NCBI GenBank assembly: GCA_029204045.2
Contig: CM055076.1
Location: 16,293,902-16,357,901 of the forward strand
Direction: 5' to 3'
DNA length: 64,000 nucleotides
DNA from: Tillandsia leiboldiana
Lineage: Eukaryota; Streptophyta; Magnoliopsida; Poales; Bromeliaceae
Position numbers and translations under genes: made by a program. Under the pieces are notes generated by a model. That model had not been told where the DNA came from and made no database searches. It worked only from the letters and a program-made list of their open reading frames with translations. Shown here piece by piece: positions 50,201 through 61,784 of this stretch. Positions within the stretch are counted from its first letter, which is position 1. Each line of letters begins with the position of its first letter.

Positions 50201-50873
50201 TCGCCCTCGCTCGTTGTAGGCTCCTCATAAATCGGCCCGCAATTTCGTGCGCGTTAGAGTGAGAAATCTTAGAGAGAGAAAGTGAGGGGAGAAGGAGAGA
50301 GAAAGCTCTCCTTGGAGAACTCCTCTGTGTGCTGCGTGCGGGTGGAGAAGAAGGTGAAAAGGTAAAGTTAGCCTTTTATGCATAAAGGCCCCCCACGATA
50401 GTGATAATTCACTATTTAGTCCAATTTTGATCTGATACTTGCCTGCGGAGCCCTTCTGAGTGTCCGTTTGCGCTCAAATTTGACAGGCAGGCTCATCTCA
50501 ACTTAATTTATCACGGGATATTTTAAATTTTCAGTTTGGGTCATTTCTGGGTCACCAAAAGTCTCGCTGTATCTAAAATCGCTGGCGGACCCCGTTCTCA
50601 CTATCCGGGCATCCGATTAACGCGAAACTTTTTCTGTGGCCATAAAACATATTTACGGAGCTCCCGTAATTTTCTCAGAATTTTCTGACACCGTAAATTT
50701 TATGCTAAAAATCTGGGCCCACTCTCAAATAAAATTTTAGATCTCTCATTTTTATCCCGATTTGGGCCAAATTCGCTTCCAAATTATTCTTTACTTCTCT
50801 AACTTTTATAAAAATAGTATTTCATACCATTTTTATTTACATTTATTTATATACCAAAATCCGGTACATTACA
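47212..50873 (-). mobile_element. Solo LTR, family D, inserted in family B LTR
   Basis: On the minus strand it runs from TGTAATGTACCGG to GGGGCGTGACA, 3662 bp, flanked by GTACC at 47207-47211 and 50874-50878. The host sequence rejoins as CCTCGAGTACC-ACTCCGG, matching uninterrupted B sequence at about 42057. It holds repeated short blocks CCTAGAGTTCATT..CTCTA (about 48830-49160) and TTTAAAGCACCTTGGCACTC (about 48100-48530). No internal region and no genes are present. Confidence 0.9.
48100..49170 (-). repeat. Short internal repeats of LTR D
   Basis: AGGCACCTTGGCACTCAT-like blocks, followed by variants of CTGCTCAACCCTC, occur at about 48107, 48173 and 48500. A second set, CCTAGAGTT.ATT.ACTCTA, recurs at least six times between about 48828 and 49165 at 40-70 bp spacing. 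Confidence 0.7.
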
Positions 50874-51852
50874 GTACCACTCCGGAGTTGGGTCTGTTAC
50901 TTGCTATCGCGACTTGTCGACACCGTCCCTCTGGTTGGGCCAGTTTTGGCAGTCACGGACACCCTACAGTAGACCCGTCCTCTTGCGGATGTGCGGCAGT
51001 AAGTGCCCTCTGGCTGGGCCCGTTTTGGCAGTCACGGACACCCTACGGTAGTCCCGTCCTCTTGTGGATGCGCGGCAGTAAGTGGGCGCAGGTTTGACTG
51101 GACCCTATGTGGCAGTCGCTGTGATTGGGTTGGTTGAGTATACTGCGTTTGAGTCGATGCATCATTTTCATCTTTATCACCCTTTGAGCATAGTAGATAG
51201 AGGCATGATAGCTGTAGAGTTATTTCCAGCTTTTCTTTCTTCAGTTTTCTGTTATTTTATGCCTCTAGTAGACTTAGTGGGCAGACCGTCGGGCTTGGTG
51301 GCGGCACCCACTGAGAACTACTGTGGGATGTAGTTCTCACACCCGTCATGGTGTATTTTCCCCAGGGACCCATTCTCCAGTTCCTGTTGCTCTAGTTGCT
51401 GATCCTTCAGACCGAAGCGAGGGAGTCGCGAGCTAGTTCCCCACCCGTCTTTGGAGTATAGCGGTGCCCTCTATTTGGAGATTTGTAGTACAGTCAGTAG
51501 ATTAGTTTTTGTTTTTACATTTGAGAGACATTTGTATTGTGAGGATCTGACTTGTACTGAGAGTCTGTACAATGATGTATTATTGGGTTTACCTCCCTGT
51601 TTAGTTTTGGTTATTGTATTATGAGGATATTGTATTTGATCGTATTTGGGAGATGAATATTGTATCTTTATTTCCAGTTGTACAGTGATTGGATTTTAGT
51701 TTTTCAATAGTTTACTTTTCGGCTCTGATATCTGTATAGCTATAGTGTCTTTTCTTTTTATAGGTTAGACGCTTCATTTATACGGGGTTCACTGTATGGG
51801 CGGCGAATCTGTTGGCTGGTCCGGGTCGCAGTTTTGACCGCGTGACGTGACA
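50874..51852 (+). repeat. Family B 3' LTR, fragment 2 (3' end)
   Basis: It resumes with the second GTACC and ends CGTGACGTGACA at 51852. It has two roughly 100-bp near-copies (CCCTCTGG.TGGGCC.GTTTTGGC at about 50924 and 51007) and a perfect hairpin at 51313-51338. Confidence 0.82.
51313..51338 (+). other. LTR B hairpin GAGAACTAC/GTAGTTCTC
   Basis: The arms are the same as at 33809-33834 but the eight-base loop is TGTGGGAT instead of CTTCTGCA. Arms are kept while the loop changes. Confidence 0.7.
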
Positions 51853-53285
51853 AAAAAAATTTAAAAAATTTAAATTTAAATTTAAATTTTAAAATTTAAA
51901 TTCTACAGGTATTATATGAATGCTTCTTTGAAGATGTGTGGAAGTGAAATGAAAGTTTTATAGAAAAGATTTGCATGTCAAAGTGTAAGAAATTTGTCAG
52001 CCTTTAGTAACAGCCAACAAAACTCAATTAATACTGCCAAAGGGGAATTCGTTCTCTCCCCGTCCACTCCACTCCACTTTGGAGGTAGAAATTATTATCT
52101 GTATATAATTACATCATATAAATATGCTTTTTTTTTTCTTTTTTTTTTCTGAATTTGAATTAAGTTAAATTAATTAACTCATTAAATTGGTTCATGAAAG
52201 ATAGCGCGGACTTGGTCTACGAAATATATTATATCATCTCAAAGTTGATTTTTATTGATACAAAATTTTTATTTATCTATACAAGTCCAAATTTAATTAA
52301 TATTGTTGACTTTGACTGACTTCCTTAGCATTAGCGGCCAAGTTAACGGAATGGCCAAAATTAATTAGTGCATAGCGACTGGTTTCTTGAGGACCATACG
52401 ACTCGACGTGAGGTGTGGTGGCCAAGATTCTAATTAATGACTTGGTTTATGGAATATATTATATTATTTTGAAGTTGATTTTTATTAGTGTAAAATTTGT
52501 ATTTATCTATATAAGTCTGAGTCTAATTAATATTGTTGATTTTAATTGGCATCCTTAGCCTTATACATATACCAAAATTAATTAGTACATAGCGACCGGT
52601 TTCTTGAGGACCTACGTACTACCGTTTAGTAACGGAATAAGACAGAACTAGTTATTTCAGAAATAATTAAGTATAAAATACGAAACTAATATAAAAAGTG
52701 TTTGGAATGATTACAGGATAAGAGATTTTGTGTTTGGTATGAGAATGTGGAATAAGAGGAATAAAGAGTTTTAATTAAGGTAAATTATTTTTTTGCCCTC
52801 AAATTTTATTATGTAATAATGAGCTGAGAGATGGTGTACCGGAACAAACTATTAATTCCTGGTGCGTTTGGAAGAATAAGAGAGATATCCCTTCTATTTC
52901 CGGTTCTATACCGAATCCAAATGGGCCCGCGGCCAAGATAATTAGCAAAGCTAATGGGTTGTCACACTTTAATATTTAAAATATATTTTTATATTTAATA
53001 ATATTTAAAAGTATTTCAATATAGTCTAGTATTATAGTTAAAAGTGCTGATAAATAAAGAATCACACCGTATATAATGATACTTATCTCAAATCTCGATA
53101 AAATATATTATAACAATTTAAAGCGTAAGAATTTATTAAAATTTTGATATTTTAAAATATTTAAAAATTAAAAATAATGATAAAACTTATCAATTATTAA
53201 TTTAATTTAATATAATAAAAAGTTTATATGATCATACTTTTTGAAGTATCAATGTTTACTATATTACAAAAATATTTAAGACGCT
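51853..53285. other. AT-rich intergenic stretch without a gene
   Basis: It begins with A/T palindromic words (AAATTTAAATTTAAATTT, about 51865-51900). It includes a diverged tandem duplication (52209-52612) and a section at about 52625-52935 with GTTTGG...CCAAAT-type ends that may be an old MITE. No open frame of note was found. Confidence 0.7.
52209..52612 (+). repeat. Diverged tandem duplication of about 180 bp
   Basis: 52209-52395 and 52439-52612 share GACTTGGT, AAGTTGATTTTTATT, TTAATATTGTTGA and CATAGCGAC.GGTTTCTTGAGGACC in the same order. Confidence 0.8.
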
Positions 53286-53294
53286 TTTTCTAAA

Positions 53295-53466
53295 GGAAAA
53301 AGCTACTTGTACACCCCATTTGGGGGTGTACATCGCACACCCCACCCATCCAATGGGTGGGGTGTGGTGAGGGGTCACTTCACAATTTGTGAAGTGACCC
53401 TCCCATTTTTAGATGGGTGGGTGTAAGATGTACATCCCCTTTGGGGGTGTACATGTAGCGTTGCTC
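53295..53466. mobile_element. Foldback MITE, Mutator-like, 172 bp
   Basis: It is flanked by a perfect 9-bp duplication TTTTCTAAA (53286-53294 and 53467-53475). Terminal inverted repeats pair GCTACTTGTACACCCC on the left with GGGGTGTACATGTAGC on the right. The interior folds again: ACCCATCC/GGATGGGT-like arms, and GGGTCACTTCACAA with TTGTGAAGTGACCC. A 9-bp target duplication with long inverted repeats is the Mutator-superfamily pattern. It encodes nothing, so it would need a transposase from elsewhere. Confidence 0.85.
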
Positions 53467-53922
53467 TTTTCTAAATGGTTGTCTAAAAAGTATTCTTATA
53501 TTGGAATCTTTCTATAGTTTTATAGTGTTCATTGAGGATGTCCTCAACCGCAGTGGAGTCAAAGTTCTCGACCAAATTGCTTGAGTGGTTCAATTTTTTT
53601 AAAATAACGACATAAAAATTTTTGCTTAAAAATATTTCATACTTCTCTAATTTAATTTTTTTGATTATAATTTAAAAAAAAATTAAATTATTTTTTAAAA
53701 AAATTTTTCTCGTTTATTTTAAAATAAATTTAATTGAAAATGTGAATTAATTAGACTTCAAATTTCAGATCTCAGTTATCAACCACCACGTCCTTTGTCA
53801 CTTGCACTAGAAATCTAAATTATGAACTATTACGCCTTTTGGAATTTTTTTTCTTGGAATAAGAAAAAAGTGTGATTTACAATAAAAATCTAAATTTTTT
53901 ATCCGAAAAAATTAAATATAAA

Positions 53923-53925
<3 letters not shown>

Positions 53926-53997
<72 letters not shown>
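53926..53997. repeat. TA microsatellite
   Basis: About 36 uninterrupted TA units run into the start of a solo LTR. Confidence 0.95.
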
Positions 53998-54000
<3 letters not shown>

Positions 54001-57000
54001 CTGTCGTTCCAATGCTTTTGTATATCTTCTTTTTATGACGGGATTGTTAGGAAAACTTTTCACTGTGTTTTCTGCAATGGACCGGCCTGGACCGCGAGTT
54101 TTTTTCTGCGTTTGAGCTCGGAAAACGGAGAGCGGCAAAGCGATCGAATTCGGATTCAGATTTACGGATCTCCCGGAATGGGGGTCAAAGCGGTTGCCTT
54201 CGAGTTGTGCACCAGAATCCGTGCTAAGTAGCCGGCACGCTTTTCGAGGCGATCGGACGGGACCCTTCTACGATCGGACTTATTCACGTTATTTATGTTA
54301 TTGGTTTATTTTAATTAATTTTGTAATACCTCGACCTTCCGGTTTTCCGTTTTGGTATTAATTGAATCTTTTTAGTTGTTAGGGGGGGTTGAAAGTTCGA
54401 GAATTTCTGGGCTGACCGTCGGAGTTTGCGGGTATTTTTAGGTGGTAGAGCTCGCAAAATGATGAACGGCGGTGCGATCGGATTTGAAATCGGACTTACG
54501 GATCTCCCGGAATGGGGTCCGAAGCTCCCGGTGACCGTAAAGTGCACCGAGATGCGTGCATTGTAATTTGCACGATTTTCGAGGAAGTCGGAGTCAAATC
54601 TGGGCCTAGGGTTTGGAGGATATTTTATTCTTTTACAGCACCCTTCCGTGTGAGCCTTTAGTTTATTTTATCCTTTTTCCTTTAGAGAACGTGAACGGAG
54701 GGGGGGACTTTCGAATTTCGAAAATTCGAATTAGAGGAACGATCGAGAAAGGAGAAGGAAGAACGGGGGAATCCATCTTTCGGGGAGCCTTACGTTGGAG
54801 ACGAGGGGGACGATCCTTTTGCCCCTTCCTCGCAGGATCGGTAAGTGATCATGTTGTTTTCCTGTTTGCAATTTCTGTGGGGTCGAGGGTTGGGTGATGG
54901 TCGTTCGGGTGTCGCACGCCGTGGGGGTTTTGTGGTAACGGGAAGCCGCCGCCGCCGTTGTTAAACGGGAGGCCGCCGCCGCCGTTATCATGCCCACGGG
55001 GTCGTCGCCGCAGTCGCCGTGTTCGCGGGGTCATCACCGGAGCCGCGAGGAGACGAAACCGGAGGAAATACTGTTCACCCGTACGGACCAAACCCGCGCG
55101 GTCCACCGGAGTGGCGTGCGCCCGGCACACGTCCTACAGCCCGAAGGCGCGGAACCAGGCGCACGGGCGCGTGCGCCAGCCCGGCCCGCCTACCGCGGTG
55201 CACGCCTCCAGCGTGCACCCGGTGCGTGTCGCCGCGGCCTGTGGGGCCGAGCCCGGCGCACGAGCGCGTGCGCCAGCCCGGCCCGCCTACCGCGGTGCAC
55301 GCCTCCAGTGTGCACCCGATGCGTGTCGCCGCGGCCTGTGGGGGCTAGCCCGGCGCATGGGCGCGTGCGCCAGCCCGGCCCGCCTACCGCGGTGCACGCC
55401 TCCAGCGTGCACCCGGTGCGCGCCGCCGCGGCCTGGGAGGGTGAGCCCGGTGCGCGCCTGCGCGTGCACCAGCCCGGCCCAATCCTCCTGGTGCACGCTC
55501 CCGGGGTGAGCCCGGTCTGCGCCGCCGCCTCCTCTGCGTCGTGGACCCGGTCCACGCCTGGACCCGTGCACCAGCCTTCAGAAAAGAGTCCAGAAGCTCC
55601 GTTTGTGGCCCGTTTCGCCCCGTTTTTCAGTGTTTTTGACCACGACGATGTTTTTTAACAATAATACTTACTGTAGCTTTTTCGGGCACAGGGTGGGAGT
55701 GTTTTAGCGGGAGTTTCCGCACACCTTCTTCTTCGCATTTCAGGTGGGTACCCCTTAGAACCCCTTGGTCCATATTCTCGTTACTATTATGTTTCATTGC
55801 CATATCATATGCTCTTATCGATATTATAGCGACCAAGTGTCGCGGTGCCCTATACTATGTATACGTATGTGAGTACTCGTTTTGAGGTTTAGTGTCGGGA
55901 TTTGAAAACTGTAAATATATTTCACTTGCTCAACTAACTATGTTAATCTTTGATGATCTCTATGGTTCATTATTGTTGGTTTTGTTCTGTGTACTTGGTT
56001 ACGATGCTCGAGGCTGCAGCACGCGCACCCGCGGTTTGGCCACCGCAAAGGGTGTGCTTTTCCGAAAAAGTGGTCGATGACCCGTGTTACCCCACGAGGT
56101 GACGTAGTGGGGGCACCCCGTAGGTGGGGGGTTTTGAGGCGCCAAGGTGTGAGCGGTGCGACCCGTCGAGGTAGGTGCTCGGCGTGGTTTACCGAGGTAG
56201 GTGCTCGGTCTGGTTTTCCGAGGTTGGTGCTCGGTCTGGTTTGCCGGGGCAGGTGCCCGGTCCAGGTTATGCAGGGGGAGGGGATACTGTTGATTGCACG
56301 ATGAGGAGGGCGGTGGCTCTGGTTTTTACTGCGGTTTGCTTTATTTATAGCCCTAGTTGCTTTCGTGCTTTATCTTCTGGTCACTGACTTCCCATTCTGT
56401 GACAGGTTTCTCGGGGGTGGGAGCTAGGGCGACGGTGAGGCCGTGGCAGGAGCACTTTTGGTCCTTCGAGGCCATAGACTGTATTTTACTTCGTATTTTG
56501 CGCATTTCATTACTTGTTAGTAGCTTACTATGTAGACTGCGGTACCCTTGTGGGGTCGATGTGGATGTTGGAATGTCTTTTATTATCCTTGTGGGTGGCT
56601 GTTTTGCCTTTCCCGATTGGCCGCTTTCAAACTACAAAAGAAAAGAAAAAGAAAATATTTCGAGAACTGTGTTAAAAAAGGTGGGTGTCGTGTGGGCACC
56701 ATTTTTAAAACCCTGTGGATTTATGGATTGCGAAAATCGTTTTGAAAATTTGGGTGTCGTGTAGGCACCATTTTAAAACCCTGTGGATTTATGGATTTCG
56801 AAAACCGTTTTGAAAAACCTGGGTGCCGTGTGGGCACCGTTTCTAAAAACTTGTGGATTTATCCTTTCAAAATTAGCCGGCCTCTTTAATACTTATGGAA
56901 AATGGTTGTTTGTACTCGACTGCTGAGCTATTGTGGTTAAATGGATGTTTGTATGGATATTGTAGTCAGGACGCCGTGCATGTACAAAGGAGACTCTGCC

Positions 57001-57133
57001 CGTTTGCAGAGTGAAATTGTATATGCGGCGGGTCTAGGCACGCACCGGGGGAGATCGCTTTCAAAAAAAAATTTATATGCAAATTCTACTCTTTTCAGCG
57101 ACTGTCTTCCGCTTAATGAAACCCCGGGGCGTG

Positions 57134-57136
<3 letters not shown>
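53992..57136 (+). mobile_element. Solo LTR, family A, inserted at a TA microsatellite
   Basis: It is about 3145 bp and aligns along its length with the nested element's LTR in + orientation (AGTCCTG start, GGGATTGTTAGG, ACGGATCTCCCGGAATGGGGGTCAAAGC). It ends CCCCGGGGCGTGACA at 57136. AT dinucleotides follow it (57137-57162), so the target duplication is probably ATATA but cannot be set exactly. The expected TGTA start appears to have merged with the repeat. It contains a 97-bp GC array and the hairpin/palindrome block (56023-56070). Confidence 0.85.
55150..55480 (+). repeat. 97-bp GC-rich tandem repeat in solo LTR A
   Basis: CACGCCTCCAG recurs at 55201, 55298 and 55395, a 97-bp period. It occupies the place of the GC-rich section of the nested element's LTR. 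All three + frames stay open across it, a composition effect. Confidence 0.88.
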
Positions 57137-57164
<28 letters not shown>

Positions 57165-57916
57165 TTCTCTCGTTCTTTTTGTAAACGTAGATAATTGTCA
57201 AATCACGTAAATTTTTTTTTTTTATGCATTTATTTTTAGCTATTATATATCAAAAATTGATTAATAATTAAAAAAAAAAAAGTTAAAATGTATAGATAAC
57301 TCCTGAACTCTAATCTATTATGAAATGACCCCTTGATCGTTTTTTTATTTGAGTGCACTCTTCAACCAACAAACTATTTGATTGAGGTACTTCTATTAGT
57401 AGGTTTGAGAATTTGTTAGAATAAAACACCCACGAAGGGTGGATTAAAAATTGCTCCAGTCGAAAAGATGAAAAACAGTTCTTGATAAACTTGAAGGGGT
57501 ATTAAAGTTGTACAAGTCCTACTATTCGAAAACGACGAAAAAAAAAATTAAGAAAAAATGGAGCAATTCTGCTTTGTTCTATTTGACTAGAGCAATTTTT
57601 TTTATCAGATGCATCTCCCGTGGGCGTGTGATTCCTACACAAATTTTAAAAATTTTTAGGAAAAGACCTAAATCAAATGATTTGTAATGCTAAGTCTACA
57701 ACCTTTAAAGATTTGTAAATTTTACCATCCCCAGTACATGTGCCTAGCATTTTGCTTCACCTTTTTATGTTTTTAGTAAAAAAGAAGGGAAAAAAACAAA
57801 AAAAAAAATTGGCTATTTATTTATGGGTTAAGAATATGTCTAATTTTCTATTCCATGACAATAGATTTCAAAAACTAATAAGTTGAGTTGGACTCACCCA
57901 ATAAGTTGAGTGGGAC
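57137..57916. other. AT-rich stretch without a gene
   Basis: An AT repeat (57137-57162) is followed by AT-rich sequence with several poly-A and poly-T runs. AATAAGTTGAGT.GGAC occurs twice just before the LTR fragment at 57917. Nothing coding is seen. Confidence 0.7.
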
Positions 57917-58391
57917 TGTCACGTCTCAAGACCGCCAATTTGATCAGTTTGGGCACGTCCACAGACCCGTCAATCGGACATGATCTTTTTATACCCGAAA
58001 GGAACGAAGCAAATATCTCAACAAGATTACGAGTATAATAAGATACAATATCAGAGTGAAACGGCTAAACTAAACTGAATATTCAACTTTAAATATAAAT
58101 ACAACTGAATAAAGCTAAAATAAAATACTAGAATGAACATTTGACATATAACAATTAGTTTTTTTTTTTTTTTTTTTATCCTCACAAAATACAATATTTA
58201 CTCTCAAAATACAAATATATGGATAAATACCACTAGACCCTCTAGATCTCTATACTGCTAGGCACTTGCCTCTGTCACGTGCCTCACCGGTGGCATCTGG
58301 ATCTATAAAAAGATGTAAGCAACAAGATGTGAGAACTACGAATAGTTTTCAGTCGGTTCATCCATCGAGAAATATGCTCTACACCTCTTGG

Positions 58392-58446
<55 letters not shown>

Positions 58447-58560
58447 CTGTAAACACTATACTAGTATGCTGATATGAAATCACTACACTATTAGTCCATA
58501 CTCAATGCCATAATGTTACTGTGCCATGCTATATTAGTCCATACTCAATGCCATAAAAGG
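57917..58560 (-). repeat. Truncated family D LTR (3' end only)
   Basis: TGTCACGTCTCAAGACCGCC and the following 450 bp track 47212-47760 (TATACCCGAAAGGAACG, CTTGGTCCAAT). Homology is lost after a TA microsatellite (58395-58444) and a short duplication of ATTAGTCCATACTCAATGCC at 58488 and 58535. It is an old, deleted copy. Confidence 0.75.
58395..58444. repeat. TA microsatellite
   Basis: About 24 TA units interrupt the truncated D LTR at the position of GTCCAAT.GAAGC in the longer copy. Confidence 0.92.
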
Positions 58561-59225
58561 GCCACTTTCTTGTAGCTTTCATTGCATCTCCTCTCATCCT
58601 TATGGAGGTTCCCATACCGTTGCTTCGCCAGTGCCTTGGTCGTAGCATTCTCGCCCCGAAGAGAATTCTTGAGGCGGCTTCTCAATTTGACTCTGGCGGC
58701 GTTCTGACGCCAGTCAATGAAGGTGTCTTCCCATCTTGGATTTCTAATAGGGTTTCCTATGGGGCAACCCTTGTGTGTGACCTACCGATCGGGAATCTCA
58801 TGTCTGGTGGTCCAACCGAGTTTTGTCTGTTTGCATATAGACACACCTACTAAGACGATCCTTCTTGGGGAAGAAACGACTCTTGTCTCCCTCCCTAGGA
58901 GCTGGAGAAGTTAGAGCCGCTCAGCGTCTGGTGTTCTCCGCCGGGGAAAGGTGTTATCACGCTTCGACCGACCCTTCTGCGGGGTCGGGTGCCTTTTTCT
59001 CCAGGAGGGACTGCATGTTCTTCCCTTGCCAGCAGCGATGACTTAAAGAGTTGATGACGTTCCCACTCATGTCAGTTCGATAGTGGTCGGGTGTCTCTAT
59101 TTCCACGAGGCAGTGCTTGATCCTACCCCTTCGATCCTGTATTTCGACCTCTAATCGGATCCTTCGACCACGATTTTTTCTTTTCTGAAATATATTTGTA
59201 TTTGCTCTTTTCTTGACTCTCATAT
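58561..59225 (-). pseudogene. Degenerate coding-like segment, function unknown
   Basis: This GC-balanced 665-bp stretch between two LTRs is not homologous to either. The minus strand has an open frame ending near 58957 (words IRLEVEIQDRRGRIKHC, VEIETPDHYRTD). Because of the CATAT duplications, it was continuous with 61785 onward before the solo LTR inserted. It may belong to the same old retrotransposon as 61785-64000. No domain was recognised. Confidence 0.35.
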
Positions 59226-61784
59226 TGTCACGCACCGGGGGTTTATTGAAGCGAAAAAATAGCGCAATATTTTTTTTTTCTTTTGAAAAGGAAACACCCG
59301 CCCGCCGGTCACGTGCACAGACCCGCCACATACGCTAGCGTTTTCGGTGTTGCTAACCGGATCCCCCTAACATATGCATGGCGTACAAAATTAATCACAA
59401 CTATACTTTAACCACGCAAGCCAAGGATGCAGAATAAAAGAGAACCATTAAATAAACACATTGACCAAACATCAACATAAGTCGGAATGGATAAATCCAC
59501 GGGTTTGGAAAACGGTGTCCACACAACACCGGGTTTTTAAAATATTTTCGCAATCTCTTTTCTTTTATTTAAAAACGGTTGTCCAAAATCGGATAACTAG
59601 AATCATAAGGAAACCGGTCAAAATATAGAGTCATAAGTCCATCCTAACATCCACAATATCCATGATAACTGGAATCACATGCATAGAGTCTAACCAACCG
59701 AAATAATCAAATAAGTAAGAGGAAAATACGTCACAAACCCGAAAAGGCTAGATCCCTCTAGTCGTAGCCTCACCGCCGTCCCGGATCTCACCCCTGAGCG
59801 AACCTGTCACAGTGTGGGAAGTCAGTGACTAGAAGAGTAAAAAGAATAACGCAACTATAAGTACGATGCAAAAGGGTACATATAATAAATCAAACCGTAG
59901 AACCAGAGCATCCACAACCCCATCTTGTGAACGACCGTACCCCTTCCTGAGAAACTTAACTAAGCACCTGCCGTGATGGTCCGGGGATCTCGGGCAAAAG
60001 AAACACCATCCCGCTCTCACCTTGGTGCAAGTTAACCCCCCACTGCACGAGTGCAGCACCGCAAATAGCCGCAAGGGGCCCCCACTAACGTCACCTTGTG
60101 GGGTTCACGGGTCATCAGACCACCTCTCCGAAAAAGTACACCGACACGGTGGCCAAACTGCTGGTGTGCGTGCAAGCGCCTTGAGCATAAAAATAATAAA
60201 ACGTGGATCAAAGACACCTGCGACATCAGTCGCTCCAAAAAGATGAAGTGCATAACATGGGGTTAGTCACAAACTCGTAATATAGTATCGACCGAAACTA
60301 CCGTATCCATAAGTAACAAAACTATAAACCAACGTCGATAACGAAGGAAAGGGAAGCTCGGTATGTTTCAACCGACGACATCCCCCTTTTCGGATAAAGG
60401 TACCCACCTCGAAACGCATCGACCGAACGGCCAGCAACCGCCCGACGTCCTCGCATGACTTCTAGTCCTAAGAAAGAGTCCCCAAGAAAACCACAGCAGT
60501 AAGATTTAAGCTTTGCCTGTGAAAACAGTGGATCCGACCGCTGTCCGGCGATAGCCTGGCAGCACAATGAATAATGTACTGTAAAATCCTAATCACCCGG
60601 GTTGAATCCGTGACTCAAAAAACATAAAAGCGAAAAAGGAAACCGGGCGGCAGCGGCAGCAGCATACCGCAAGGCGCGGCGCAAAAACGGCGCGGCTTGG
60701 CAGCCCCGCACGGGTATGAGCGGGCGGTGTAGCGGCGGCGCAGCTATCCTGCGTGGCATGCACGGGTGGCATCGCAGCGGTGCGGCAGCCGTGCGCGGGC
60801 TTAGCCCCGCGCGGGCTTGCGCACACAGCGCAGCCGCCCCGCGGGAGCACCTTCCCGGCGCGGGCGCGCGCGGCGCAACCAGCAGCCTCGCGCGGGAACT
60901 TTCCCCGCGCGGGCGCGCACGGCACAAGCGGCAGCCCCGCGCGGGCACCACCCCAGCGCGGGCCCGCGGCGCAAGCGGCAGCCCCGCGCGGGCTCCTCCC
61001 CCGCGCGGGCGCGCGGCGCAAGCGGCAGCCCCCCGCCTCCCCTCCCGCGCAGCTTGGTCCTCCGGCGGCGCGCGGGTAGCGCGCGCCTTGTCCGCGAGGC
61101 GGCGGCTAGGGCATCCGGCGGTGCGCAACATGGGCATAGCGGCGCGGCGCGGCTATGGCATCCGGCGGTGCGGCGGCGGCGCCGGTAAAAACATTCCGCC
61201 AATAGTCCGAAACATAAAACAACGTACGAAACGAAAAGCACAACTACAACCCTAACTTAACGGGGTAATCTAACCTGTTAAGATCGGAATAGACGATGCG
61301 ATCCTGGCTTCCGGTGACGGTGATGCTCCTGGGTCCGTCCCCCGGCGTTACCGTCGTTTTCGTCTTTTGGTTCCCTGCACCACGGGAAGGAACGAGAAGG
61401 AAGTAAAGAGATGTGATGCGGTAAAAAGATAAATTCTTTCTTGTGTACGTACCGCCCCAAAACTCAGGTATAAAAAGAAGGGAAAAAACCCCAATCGATT
61501 TCTCGATAAGCGTGCCACCTACGCACCATTTCAGAAATAGTCAGCACGGATTTTAAAGCACCAACAACCTACCGGGCTCGACTCACCCGATCGCACCCGT
61601 TAACCCTAAATGGTCCATTTCGGGAGATCTCTAAGTCCGATTCACTCCCCGATCGCACCGTTGTTCCCGGTTAAGCGAGCTTTTCCGCAAAATACTATTC
61701 ACACCCGAAAACACACGAAGGATAAAATACCTAAAAACTAATTTTATTCATAAGTGAAAAGTAAAGATTAAAAGTTTCATTACA
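59226..61784 (-). mobile_element. Solo LTR, diverged family A
   Basis: On the minus strand it runs from TGTAATGAAAC to CCCGGTGCGTGACA, 2559 bp, flanked by CATAT at 59221-59225 and 61785-61789. Its 3' end matches the nested element's LTR end (CACAGACCCGCCACATA-like words). The hairpin block is present in altered form near 60120-60180. A GC-rich section (about 60640-61190) yields long open frames on all strands, which are rejected as genes. Confidence 0.88.
60640..61190. repeat. GC-rich low-complexity block in solo LTR A
   Basis: Imperfect repeats of CCCCGCGCGGGC and GGCGCAAGCGGCAGCC occupy the position equivalent to the GC arrays of the other family A LTRs. The repeat unit differs in every copy. 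Confidence 0.75.

Noticed and set aside
52625..52935. Possible PIF/Harbinger or hAT MITE with GTTTGG...CCAAAT ends
   Set aside because: Terminal repeats and target duplication could not be matched by eye. It is mentioned only within the intergenic entry.
60589..61255. Ala-rich open frames of 140-180 codons
   Set aside because: Same GC-repeat artefact inside a solo LTR with CATAT duplications.
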